Below, one piece after another: positions 33,215 to 41,872 of a DNA stretch of 64,000 nucleotides; within the stretch, counting starts at the first letter, position 1; every line of letters begins with the position of its first letter. The stretch comes from CAVYGN01 sp963796325 (GTDB lineage Bacteria; Spirochaetota; Brevinematia; Brevinematales; JAOACQ01): NCBI GenBank assembly GCA_963796325.1, contig CAWCLF010000001.1:1488001-1552000 (forward strand). The letters are read 5' to 3'. A program made the translations under genes and the position numbers. The notes under the pieces are model-generated. The model had not been told where the DNA came from, did not search any database, and saw nothing but the letters and a program-made list of their open reading frames with translations.

Positions 33215-34792
33215 ATGGTGAATAACGTAGCAATTCAAATATCGGAATCACAAATCAGTGCATTCGCTGAGGCATGTTATAGCGGGGATACCATTGAAGA
33301 ATTGGAGAAGCGCTTAAGGCGGCCCCCGGATTACACGGATATGAGGAAGTGGAATTTATCCGAGGATGAATGGATTGCCGCAATAAGGATGGCTCTGAAA
33401 TGGATGAAAAACATTCGGATTGGAGAACTCACGGATAATTTTGACAGGTTGACTAAGAACTTAAGGGAAAGTTTTGAAAAAATCGAGGATTTAAACAAGG
33501 ACCTTCTGGCCCAACTGCTGATTGATCCCCTAACAAATACTCCAAACAGGAAGAAATTCATGGACGACCTGGCCTTATGCTCCAACCCGGTCGTCATAAT
33601 ATTCAACGTCGACGGTTTCCAGGAAACAAACGATTTTTACGGCACTGAAGTAGGGGATTTAATCCTCAAGGAACTGGCATGCCGGTTCAAAGGCTTAAAT
33701 CTGGGGATACCATACCGTCTTTATAAAATGCATGCGGACGAATACGCGATACTCATCGACAGGGAAGCTGAAATAAAAGAACTCGAATATTGGGGTTTAT
33801 ACTTTTCCGAGGAGGTTATGGCCAATCCCATTAGCTATAGGGAAATGGAAATTTATATCAATGTCAGTGTGGGCATAGGCACGGCGAGTGGCAATATATC
33901 TGAAACCGGGGAAATGGATATAGGAAAGAAAGCTCTTAGAAACGCCGACATGGCTTTGAAGAGAGCCAAGGTATCAAGGAAGAATTTCATTGTTTACCAG
34001 GATTTCATGGAAATCGAAAAGGAATATGAGAATAATATTTTCTGGACAAAAAAACTTAAGAACACCATTAAGGATGACCGTATCGTACCGTATTTCCAGC
34101 CCATTCTAAATAATCATACAGGTAACGTTGAGAAATACGAATGCCTTATGAGGATGATCGAAGTTAACGGGAATATACTAACACCACTTAATTTTATCAA
34201 TGCGGCCAAGAAAGCGAGGCTTTACAGGTATCTTACGAAAACGATGCTGGGAAAGTCATTCGATTTTTTCAAAGACAATGATTACGAATTCTCACTGAAT
34301 ATTTCCCTGGATGACATAATGGATGAAAAAACGATCTCTTATCTCTACGAACTGCTGAAGACCCGCAAGGACACTGCCTGCAGGGTAATTTTTGAACTCC
34401 TTGAAACGGAAGACATCGAGAATTATAAAAAAGAAGTGATCGAATTCATCAATTACGTGAAAAACCAGGGATGTAAAATCGCAATTGACGATTTCGGGAC
34501 CGGGTATTCTAATTTTTCCCACCTTATCTATATGCAGATTGATTACATCAAGATCGACTCTTCCCTTATCAAAAACATCAACAGCGATAAAAGCTCTCAG
34601 ATAATTACCCGGACAATCGCTAATTTCGCAAGGGAACTTGGGCTTCAGACAATCTCGGAATTCGTTCATTCAAAGGAAGTTTATGACAAATGCCTTGAGA
34701 TGGGGATCGATTACTCACAGGGATATTATCTGGGAGAACCGAAAAAGGATATAATGGGGTCAGCTTATAATTCGGAAAAAATCGTAAGCTAA
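33215..34792 (+). CDS. Hybrid GGDEF-EAL protein with degenerate GGDEF
   Basis: The start at 33215 (MVNNVAIQISES) follows AAAGGGGG. After a helical N-terminus comes a GGDEF-fold domain (DPLTNTPNRKKFMDD) in which the signature reads MHADEYAI, so no cyclase activity is expected. The EAL domain follows: YFQPILNN, ECLMRM in place of EALLR, FELLETEDIE, IDDFGTGYSNFSHL, and SEFVHSKEVY. Most metal-binding positions remain, so c-di-GMP phosphodiesterase activity is plausible. Confidence 0.88.
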   Translation: MVNNVAIQISESQISAFAEACYSGDTIEELEKRLRRPPDYTDMRKWNLSEDEWIAAIRMALKWMKNIRIGELTDNFDRLTKNLRESFEKIEDLNKDLLAQLLIDPLTNTPNRKKFMDDLALCSNPVVIIFNVDGFQETNDFYGTEVGDLILKELACRFKGLNLGIPYRLYKMHADEYAILIDREAEIKELEYWGLYFSEEVMANPISYREMEIYINVSVGIGTASGNISETGEMDIGKKALRNADMALKRAKVSRKNFIVYQDFMEIEKEYENNIFWTKKLKNTIKDDRIVPYFQPILNNHTGNVEKYECLMRMIEVNGNILTPLNFINAAKKARLYRYLTKTMLGKSFDFFKDNDYEFSLNISLDDIMDEKTISYLYELLKTRKDTACRVIFELLETEDIENYKKEVIEFINYVKNQGCKIAIDDFGTGYSNFSHLIYMQIDYIKIDSSLIKNINSDKSSQIITRTIANFARELGLQTISEFVHSKEVYDKCLEMGIDYSQGYYLGEPKKDIMGSAYNSEKIVS

Positions 34793-34972
34793 GGTTTGAT
34801 AATCTGGACGGAAACCCGTGTTTTATAGCTTTACTGCTATAGTAAGTGTACGGGGAGCAGAGTGTTCTTAGGGAGTTGCGTTGGGAGTTGGTATTGTCTA
34901 TCAAAACGTGCAAAATTTTGAGGGGATGTATATAATTCTTATAACGTTGACAATGTGGGGGAGCGGTAGGGA

Positions 34973-35245
34973 ATGGATATTTTTAAAGCGGTTGAAAAGG
35001 GTTATATTAATTCAGTAATAGAATTTATTAATGACGGTTCAGATGTCAACGCGGTGGATACAAACGACAGGACGGCTTTGATATACGCAGCCGCAGAGGG
35101 TAAAACAGGTGTTGTAAAAGCATTGATCGAGGCGGGGGCAGATGTCAACGCGGTTAATAATGACGGCTGGGCGGCTTTGAGGTACGCAGCCCGATGCGGA
35201 AGTACGGTCGTGGTTAAAGCTTTGAAAGAGTCTGGGGCGAAATAG
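34973..35245 (+). CDS. Small ankyrin-repeat protein
   Basis: A 90-residue protein with an N-terminal cap (MDIFKAVEKGYINSVIEFIN) and two full repeats (NDRTALIYAAAEGKTGVVKA, AGADVNAVNNDGWAAL) plus a C-terminal cap ending ESGAK. GGGGAGCGGTAGGGA lies upstream. It is the shortest of the five ankyrin paralogues. Confidence 0.8.
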   Translation: MDIFKAVEKGYINSVIEFINDGSDVNAVDTNDRTALIYAAAEGKTGVVKALIEAGADVNAVNNDGWAALRYAARCGSTVVVKALKESGAK

Positions 35246-35597
35246 ACGGCATCTGGACCAAAGCGCCGGCTTTCAGACGTTAATCAAAAATGCACCTTGT
35301 TAAAACTAAATTTGCAATTAAAACACAGCATTCAGAATTTGAAAGTCAAAGAAGTATTGACCTTGTTAAGTTAAACAAAAAATGGACGCGGAAGGGATCA
35401 TTAACGATTTGGGGAGCCCTTATATTTAGTTATATGCCTATCAAGCTTAGTCAGGTAAACTCTATGAATTTTAGTATAATATTTGTGGTTTGGCGTTGTA
35501 CCACAACGGGCCATAATATCATAACGATTTTATACTTAATTATAAAGGGAATCATGCCTTTTAACCTGAACCATCTTGATAGGCATGAAAATAAATA
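35246..35597. other. Non-coding stretch
   Basis: About 350 bases between convergent genes. A plus-strand frame at 35290-35601 lacks coding character and a ribosome site. No structure stands out. Confidence 0.45.
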
Positions 35598-36458
35598 TTA
35601 ACGTCCGACTTTCTGTCCCTTTTTATCAAGGTACATGGCTTCATCAGATACCTTCATAAGCGTGATCCTGTCCCTGCCGTCTTCGGGGTAGGTAGCAATA
35701 CCGGCTGAAATTTTAAGTTTCAAGCCGCTTCCAGAATCGATTGTTTTCTCATTCAGCATTTCCCTGATTCTTTTTACCATTACCTCGGCTCCAGATTTCG
35801 GGGTCAGTTCTGACAGAACCATGAATTCATCTCCTCCCGTCCTGGCTACAAGATCATAATTCCTCTTAACTTTAAGGAAAACTTCTGCTAAGATTTTAAG
35901 CGCCTCGTCCCCTTTTTCATGGCCTATATTATCATTTATTTTCTTGAAATCATTTACATCGATATTGGTTATTGAAAAAACTTTCCCCGGCTTATTTAAT
36001 TTTTCGTCTAAATTATGTTCAAAATACCTCCGGTTATATAAACCGGTCAATTCATCTGTTATCGATTCTGTGAGCAGGCGGACAACCTTATTGTACTTCT
36101 TTACAGCAAGCTCCAGCGCTTTACTTAACGTCTCTATCCTGCATGGCTTCATAAGGAAATGGAATATTTCTCCCTTGTTGACCGCATCTATTGCCGTTTC
36201 TAAATCTACGTTCCCTGTTAGCATTATCCGGACGCTTTCCGGGCTTATTCCCCTTACTTTTTCCAGAAATTGAACCCCGTTCATGCCCGGCATGCGCATA
36301 TCAGCGACGACCACTGAAAAAGGACCGTTTTTCTCTATGCATTCAAAGGCTTTATCGGTATTATTCTCAGTATGTACTATATAAATACTTTCAAACCTCT
36401 TTCTTAATATATCAAGAATCTTACTATCATCATCAACAAACAGTATCCTGTCTTTCAT
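35598..36458 (-). CDS. Response regulator diguanylate cyclase (REC-GGDEF)
   Basis: The start at 36458 (MKDRILFVDDDSKILD) removes eight extra residues. The receiver domain has the acidic cluster VDDD, phospho-acceptor Asp in VVVADMRMPGMNG, and Lys in FHFLMKPCR. The GGDEF domain has ARTGGDEFMVLSEL and an RxxD inhibitory site (RNYD). Phosphorylation by an unlinked kinase should control c-di-GMP synthesis. No kinase gene is adjacent. Confidence 0.9.
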   Translation of the reverse strand: MKDRILFVDDDSKILDILRKRFESIYIVHTENNTDKAFECIEKNGPFSVVVADMRMPGMNGVQFLEKVRGISPESVRIMLTGNVDLETAIDAVNKGEIFHFLMKPCRIETLSKALELAVKKYNKVVRLLTESITDELTGLYNRRYFEHNLDEKLNKPGKVFSITNIDVNDFKKINDNIGHEKGDEALKILAEVFLKVKRNYDLVARTGGDEFMVLSELTPKSGAEVMVKRIREMLNEKTIDSGSGLKLKISAGIATYPEDGRDRITLMKVSDEAMYLDKKGQKVGR

Positions 36459-36488
36459 TATATACATTCGTATGCGTATCAAGACCCC

Positions 36489-36790
36489 CTATTTAGTCAA
36501 TTCTTTATAAGTAATAGTCCCACAACTTACACAAGCTGTAGCCAGACGATTAAACAACTGACCTTCCCAAAACCTTCGGTTGAACCTGTAGCAGAACTCG
36601 TCCAGATACCTTTGTAAATGTTCGATACAAGACCCATGATAAGTACCCCTGATATAAGTCTTGGCGTTTGATATTATTATATGTACCCATTTCATTATAT
36701 AATCAACGGTAACGTTCACATTTAGCTATGGTATTAAATTTGCTCTCAAAAGTAAGTGCATTGATCTCTTTTGTTGTGCCATGTTCACAC
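36489..36790 (-). pseudogene. Internally deleted IS1595-family element remnant
   Basis: The C-terminal 70 residues (DYIMKWVHIIISNAKTYIRG ... RFNRRFWEGQLFNRLATACV) match the transposase at 15053. Directly upstream, in another frame, EINALTFESKFNTIAKCERY matches the N-terminus of IS1595 transposases. The middle of the gene, with the catalytic region, is missing, so this is a MITE-like deletion derivative. Confidence 0.65.
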
Positions 36791-36968
36791 CTCCATGATT
36801 ATATAACTCTTAATCGTATCATATATAAGGAGATATATCAATATTATACTGGCTTAACTTAATACGCATATTTAGTTATAACAAAGCATAAATCCATATA
36901 ATTAACTCCTGTTTTTACACTAAATTAATATCATTGCCGGAATAATGTAATTAATTTAAAATAATTGT

Positions 36969-37952
36969 ATGCATATAAATCAATCGCAAGCAATAGAACT
37001 TATGAATGAATTGGGTTTGTCCAGGGTTCCGTTTTTATTCATAATTGATTTTGAAATGAAAAAACCAATCGTGATTTCTCTAAATGATTTGAAAGATGGC
37101 GATGTGTTATTTGATTTTGACGGTTTCAGGTATTGTCATCCGGATTATAAAACCAGCCGTCATACACTGAAATTTGTAAAACATCCTGTAAGTTTTGATC
37201 AGTACAAATGTGCTTTTGACAAATTATCAAAGCATTTTAATCAGGGTAATATATTTCTGGTAAATCTGACCTTTCCTACCAATCTTGAAATGGATGTAGA
37301 CCTGAGAGATATATTTTATTGGAGTCATGCTAAATATAGATTATTATATCGGAATGAATTTGTAGTATTTTCACCGGAGATATTTGTAAAAATTGATGAC
37401 GGGATTATCTCAAGTTATCCAATGAAAGGCACCATAACGGCATCGGAGATTAATGCTGAAAAAAAACTGCTTTTGGATGAAAAGGAATTGGCAGAACATA
37501 TAACAATTGTCGATCTCATTCGCAATGACCTGAGTATGGTAGCAGGAAATGTACGGGTTGAAAAATTCCGGTACATCGATCAGATTACGACCAACGAAGG
37601 AAAATTGCTCCAGACAAGTTCAAAAATATCCGGAAAACTGGCGCCGGATTACAATAAAAAGATTGGTGATATTCTGTTTGCATTGTTGCCCGCAGGTTCA
37701 ATTAGCGGTGCTCCAAAGCCGAAAACTTTAGAAATCATTCATGAAGTAGAAGATTACGCGCGGGGATATTATACGGGAGTATTTGGGTATTTTGACGGCA
37801 TGAAACTGGACAGCGCCGTGATGATCCGGTTCATAGAAAGGTCTGCGGATGAAAAACTTTGCTATAAAAGCGGCGGTGGTATTACAGTATATAGTGACCC
37901 TGTGAAAGAATACGAGGAGATGATAAAAAAAATCTATGTGCCTATTAGTTGA
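36969..37952 (+). CDS. pabB: Aminodeoxychorismate synthase component I
   Basis: A 327-residue chorismate-binding enzyme: GNIFLVNLTFPTN, FVVFSPEIFVK, SSYPMKGTI, ELAEHITIVDLIRNDLS, ALLPAGSISGAPKPKT and TGVFGYFDG are all conserved. It adds ammonia to chorismate to make 4-amino-4-deoxychorismate for folate. No clear ribosome site precedes the ATG. It overlaps the pabC-like gene by 17 bases. No pabA (amidotransferase) gene is in the window. Confidence 0.92.
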   Translation: MHINQSQAIELMNELGLSRVPFLFIIDFEMKKPIVISLNDLKDGDVLFDFDGFRYCHPDYKTSRHTLKFVKHPVSFDQYKCAFDKLSKHFNQGNIFLVNLTFPTNLEMDVDLRDIFYWSHAKYRLLYRNEFVVFSPEIFVKIDDGIISSYPMKGTITASEINAEKKLLLDEKELAEHITIVDLIRNDLSMVAGNVRVEKFRYIDQITTNEGKLLQTSSKISGKLAPDYNKKIGDILFALLPAGSISGAPKPKTLEIIHEVEDYARGYYTGVFGYFDGMKLDSAVMIRFIERSADEKLCYKSGGGITVYSDPVKEYEEMIKKIYVPIS

Positions 37953-38535
37953 AAGCATTCGGATATCCGGAAATATACCTCAAAATCTTATCTACCATAA
38001 TGATCGGGCTAACCGCTCGCGGAGAGAATTATACGGCTGTAAAGATTCGATTCGACTGGAAGACTGGGTAAAGATTCCCGATACATTGGACAGATCCATG
38101 GTTTATAAATTCCGTGTGATTTATAATGAAACTTTTCAATATAGCGATGTTCATCCTTACCAGAAGCGTAATGTGCGGAGACTGAAAATCATCCAAAATG
38201 ATGAAATTGATTATCATCTCAAATATGAGGGCAAAAAGCTTTTCCAGCCTCTTCTGGAATTAAAAGGTAATTGCGATGATATATTGATTGTGAAAGATGG
38301 TCAGATAACTGATACTTCATTCTCAAACATAGCCTTTTTTGACGGTACAGCTTGGGTAACTCCAAACAATCCACTCCTGGAAGGAACAAAACGTTCGAAG
38401 TTATTGCATGAAGGTCTTATCCGGCCAAAAGAATTGAGGATTACAGATCTGGCAAGTTTTCAAAAAGCTTCCCTAATCAACGCAATGCTGGATCTCGGAG
38501 AAATTTTATTACCGCTTGAGAATATTGTGGAATAA
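37936..38535 (+). CDS. pabC: Class IV aminotransferase, probable aminodeoxychorismate lyase
   Basis: A 199-residue PLP enzyme of the class IV fold. The Lys in YKFRVIYNET is the likely PLP lysine, and ILIVKDGQITDTSFSNIAFF with TPNNPLLEGTKRSKLL matches the family. It should release p-aminobenzoate from the PabB product. It is short for the family, like the PabC proteins fused or coupled to PabB. Overlap with pabB supports a shared pathway. Confidence 0.82.
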   Translation: MCLLVESIRISGNIPQNLIYHNDRANRSRRELYGCKDSIRLEDWVKIPDTLDRSMVYKFRVIYNETFQYSDVHPYQKRNVRRLKIIQNDEIDYHLKYEGKKLFQPLLELKGNCDDILIVKDGQITDTSFSNIAFFDGTAWVTPNNPLLEGTKRSKLLHEGLIRPKELRITDLASFQKASLINAMLDLGEILLPLENIVE

Positions 38536-38842
38536 GCCACGCAACTTGTATTACCCTATTAGAATGCCTATCACAGGTCCATAAATTTGCTCTATAGGCC
38601 CCCTCTTGTCCTAAAATACTCACCATGGTATTCGCCGGGGCGTATAATTAGAATTTTGCGGGTTTTTTAGGTTTTTCCCAGCACTTATCGTACTATTTTG
38701 TCCGAATTCTGCATCCGTCCCAGATTTATCTTTAACTTATATTTCGGTTTCGTGAAGTAACACTACTTTGCCCCTGGTGACACGATGCTCCCATAGGGCC
38801 AAATATTGATATTTTGATAAATCCTTCAGATTAGAATAATGA
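38536..38842. other. Non-coding stretch with dispersed repeat
   Basis: About 300 bases without a gene; the only recognisable content is the 35-bp repeat at 38767-38801. Confidence 0.45.
38767..38801. repeat. Dispersed repeat, copy 2
   Basis: It matches 5935-5970 with one base fewer (CACGATGCTCC against CACGAATGCTCC). Here it lies about 40 bases before a PilZ remnant. Confidence 0.6.
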
Positions 38843-39115
38843 TGGGATATTGTAAAACACGGCGACAGGACTGAAGAGTATTCATGCTCGATCGAAGACA
38901 TAAGTGAAAAGTGGTTGGCAATAATCGCTGAAACGGCAGAAGGCTTCAAGGCCGGACCTATAGGCGGTGTAAGGCCTGGTATGATCATTCAGATTTCAAT
39001 GCCCGGCATTACGGTAAACTGCAAGGTTGCTTATGTGGATACAGGCAGGATCGGCGCCTATTTCCAGGAAATCACTCCTGAGCAGAGGGAAGCCATAAAA
39101 AAGATTGCGGCTTAA
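38843..39115 (+). pseudogene. PilZ-type domain remnant
   Basis: The open frame reads EEYSCSIEDISEKWLAIIAE, GGVRPGMIIQISMPGITVNC and AYFQEITPEQREAIKKIAA. This is the later part of a PilZ domain; the N-terminal RxxxR segment and a start codon with ribosome site are lacking. Translation from an internal ATG at 38915 would give only 66 residues. Confidence 0.5.
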
Positions 39116-39854
39116 CAGGTATTTTCGTTATCTGCCGAATTTTATAAGTGGCGGTTCATACTCTTCAGGTTTCTCAAAACCGAGAAGGTAGCAGATTGAA
39201 GCAGCTACGTTCTATTCAATTTATAATCGATTACTATTAAAGTATGAATTTTGACAAAAATATCCGTCATAGTTACCATATTTTTGCCTTAAGGGTGTAG
39301 CCAAATTGTAGCCGTTTTTTGAGAATATCACACTTTTGGTTTTAGACTTTATATCTTGGCTGGATAATCGATTGCGGCCTAAGTTGTTAAACTCGTTCGA
39401 CTCCAGCTAGCCCCAAATTGAAATTTAAAAAGTATTGATTAAATAATAAATCCTAAAAAAGTGAAATATTGATTGACTAATTTGTTTACTGGTAATAAAC
39501 TAAATGAGTGTGTACAAATTGTGTACGATTTGTGTACGGTGTTTTTCACAAAAAGTAAAAAAACAAATTTCTATCTATTTGTGAAATAACGAATTAGGAA
39601 AAGGGGAAATCTTTAGCTAATCCACCCCCGACCAAAGTATTTTATTAAAGCTTATAATTTCGAGTTTTCTGATTAAGTAGTAGGCTCCCTCCCGGCCGCA
39701 CCGGCCACTTCTGAGGCAAATCACGCGGATCTTTTTTGAATGACACCTTGTGCATCCTGCCATTCTCCATTGAAATTTTGATAAATCAATAGAACGGTAT
39801 TAGAATCAATGAGAGTCGATTCTGAGTGATATTTATAAGGGAAATTTATTCATT
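39116..39854. other. Long non-coding stretch with an 11-bp repeat array
   Basis: About 740 bases without a recognisable gene. The only ordered feature is the GTGTAC array at 39510-39537. Most of the rest is AT-rich. Confidence 0.5.
39510..39537. repeat. Three GTGTAC direct repeats at 11-bp spacing
   Basis: GTGTAC starts at 39510, 39521 and 39532, each separated by an AT-rich filler, exactly one helix turn apart. It resembles an iteron or operator array. Confidence 0.6.
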
Positions 39855-40682
39855 ATGATATTTAATTTTAAAGATGTTGAATTATATTATGAGATTCGTG
39901 GGGAAGGAGTTCCAATTGTAATGATTCATGGGTGCAGACCTGATCATCGATTGATGAAAGGCTGTATGGAGCCGATTTTCAAATCAATAAAGGGCTCTTG
40001 GAAACGAATTTATTTTGATCTGCCAGGTATGGGTAAGACAAAATCTCAGTCCTGGATTAATAATTCTGATGATATGCTCGAAATAATATTGAAATTCATT
40101 GATGAGATTATTCCAGGCCAAAATTTTATTTTGGCTGGTGAATCTTATGGCGGATATTTGGCAAGAGGTATTATTAAAAAGCATTTTTCAAAAGTAGACG
40201 GACTCCTTTTAATATGTCCAGTAGCTGAACCTGAACATAAAAAGGCGACCCTGCCGGCATTTCAAGTTTTTGAAAAAGATGAATCATTGCTTAAGAGTCT
40301 TTCTGAAGAAGATAAACGCCAATTTGAATTTATAAATGTTATTCAAAATAAAAATGTATGGAAAAGATTTAACAATGAAATTCTTCCCGCTTTAAAAATT
40401 GCTGATTCAAGCTTTATCGATGAAAGATTTGGTAATAGTTTCTCTTTTAGTTTCAATATAGATGAACTTGAAAATCCATTTATAAAACCTGCACTTATAA
40501 TAACAGGTAGACAGGATTTTATTGTCGGTTATTATGATATATTGAAAATAATTGAGAATTATCCAAGAAGCTCTTTTGTTATTTTGGATAAAGCGGGTCA
40601 CAACTTACAAATCGAGCAAGCTGATTTGTTTAATGAGCTTGTAAAAGAATGGTTAAAAAGACTCTCTGAAGAATCTGTATAA
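39855..40682 (+). CDS. Alpha/beta hydrolase
   Basis: A 275-residue hydrolase: oxyanion region MIHGCRPDHR, nucleophile elbow AGESYGGYLA (Ser), acid in ITGRQDFIVGY (Asp) and His in DKAGHNLQIEQ. The substrate is unknown. It is AT-rich and isolated between non-coding stretches, which suggests acquisition. Confidence 0.85.
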   Translation: MIFNFKDVELYYEIRGEGVPIVMIHGCRPDHRLMKGCMEPIFKSIKGSWKRIYFDLPGMGKTKSQSWINNSDDMLEIILKFIDEIIPGQNFILAGESYGGYLARGIIKKHFSKVDGLLLICPVAEPEHKKATLPAFQVFEKDESLLKSLSEEDKRQFEFINVIQNKNVWKRFNNEILPALKIADSSFIDERFGNSFSFSFNIDELENPFIKPALIITGRQDFIVGYYDILKIIENYPRSSFVILDKAGHNLQIEQADLFNELVKEWLKRLSEESV

Positions 40683-40749
40683 TAAGGCTTTTCCGCTCCC
40701 TCTTCTTTGCCTGCTATGAGGGGAGGGAGTTATTAGAATTCCAGCCCGC

Positions 40750-41069
40750 TCATTCTTTATGATTTTTTACCGGGAATGATATTTTAAATTCAGTTCCATT
40801 AGCTGAATTTATCTTTACGGTTCCATTCAATTGTAAAGTTAATAAATTCACCATTAAAAGACCGAATGACTTCATAAAAGTCGAATCCGGGCGGAAACCC
40901 TTTCCCGTTATCACGGACAGTTAAATTGCAAAGGCCGGTTTTTGTATCGAAAAATAATTTTACCAGGATTACGCCGGCATTTATTTCCGTAAAAGCATGT
41001 TTGAGACAATTTGATAACAGTTCATTGAGTATGAGGCCGCAGGGGATCGCGTCATCGATGCCCAGATGG
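40750..41069 (-). pseudogene. Histidine kinase ATPase-domain remnant with frameshift
   Basis: The minus strand reads AIPCGLILNELLSNCLKHAF, then DNGKGFPPGFDF and, after a one-base frame change near 40870, SFGLLMVNLLTLQLNGTVKI and NGTEFKISFPV. This is the C-terminal half of a HisKA_2/HWE-like kinase. The sensor and phosphoacceptor part is missing. Confidence 0.7.
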
Positions 41070-41120
41070 ATTGATTACGGCATTTTGACAGATTTAAATT
41101 TGAGTAAGATAATTAAACAT

Positions 41121-41417
41121 ATGAAATCGAAAATATTGAGGGAAATAAAAACCGTTGAATTGATGATCCGTTTTTATTGTAAAAATAATCATGATAAAGA
41201 CATTCAATGCGAGGTCTGCCGGAACTTGCTTGATTATGCTAAAAAAAGGCTTGAATTATGCAGATATGGAGAGCGCAAAAAGAACTGCAATAAATGCGCT
41301 GCCAAATGTTATTCAAAAGAATATAAAGAGCGTATAAGAGAAGTCATGAGATATGCCGGACCGAGAATGATATTTGCCAGGCCTTTTGAATCGATCCGGC
41401 ATATATTCGGCTTTTGA
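41121..41417 (+). CDS. Nitrous-oxide-stimulated-promoter family protein
   Basis: The start at 41121 (MKSKILREIKTVELMIRFYC) is chosen because family similarity starts there. The upstream frame is antisense to the kinase remnant. The 98 residues contain four or more conserved Cys (CEVCRNLLDYAKKRLELC, CNKCAAKCYS) and the ending VMRYAGPRMIFARPFESIRH. The Cys pattern suggests metal binding. The function is not established. Confidence 0.8.
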   Translation: MKSKILREIKTVELMIRFYCKNNHDKDIQCEVCRNLLDYAKKRLELCRYGERKKNCNKCAAKCYSKEYKERIREVMRYAGPRMIFARPFESIRHIFGF

Positions 41418-41449
41418 ATCCACCGCCGTTCTCAAAATTTCAAATATAC

Positions 41450-41479
41450 TTGACAAATATTTCCCGGTCATGTTATGAT
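41450..41479 (+). promoter_or_regulatory. Promoter of the copper operon
   Basis: TTGACA (41450-41455) and TATGAT (41474-41479) are separated by 18 bases, just upstream of the candidate CsoR operator. Confidence 0.65.
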
Positions 41480-41493
41480 TCTCTGTCCTTAAA

Positions 41494-41515
41494 TATAGGG
41501 TAGAGGGGTATGCTA
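41494..41515 (+). promoter_or_regulatory. Candidate CsoR operator
   Basis: TATAGGGTAGAGGGGTATGC lies between the -10 box and the csoR start. The paired G-tracts with flanking TAT resemble operators bound by CsoR-type repressors, which release DNA upon binding Cu(I). Confidence 0.45.
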
Positions 41516-41531
41516 TTAAAAAGGAGTTTTT

Positions 41532-41846
41532 ATGGAAAGAAAATGCGAGCACTGCGGCCCTGACGGCGTAACTAAAGCGCACCATTCCGAGAAATTGAAG
41601 AACAATATGGTTTCACGACTCAACAGGATCGAAGGCCAGGTGAGGGGAATAACCAAGATGATCGTGGATGATGTTTACTGCGACGATGTCCTTAACCAGT
41701 TCCATTCCGTCGAAGCCGCTCTTGCCGGCGTAAAAAAGGTGCTTCTGGAAGCGCATTTCAGGAGCTGCGTCATCGGCCAGATCAGGGAAGAAAAAGAGGG
41801 GGCGATAGAAGAATTTCTTGAGACTGTAGAAAAAATGATTTGCTGA
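41532..41846 (+). CDS. csoR: CsoR-family copper-sensing repressor
   Basis: A 104-residue all-helical repressor. The Cys in DVYCDDVLNQ, His in LLEAHFRSC and the following Cys match the C-H-C copper ligand set of CsoR. RLNRIEGQVRGITKMI is the family signature helix. An extra CxxC with His-rich N-terminus (CEHCGPDG, KAHHSEK) may also bind metal. It sits first in an operon with copA. Confidence 0.9.
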   Translation: MERKCEHCGPDGVTKAHHSEKLKNNMVSRLNRIEGQVRGITKMIVDDVYCDDVLNQFHSVEAALAGVKKVLLEAHFRSCVIGQIREEKEGAIEEFLETVEKMIC

Positions 41847-41872
41847 TTTTAAATAAAGAGGAGAATATAGAA

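Noticed and set aside
35290..35601. Plus-strand 103-residue frame between convergent genes
   Set aside because: No ribosome site, no recognisable domain, and its composition is like the non-coding flanks.
40926..41120. N-terminal extension of the Cys-rich protein at 41121
   Set aside because: This part is antisense to the histidine kinase relic, and family similarity starts at the internal ATG 41121.
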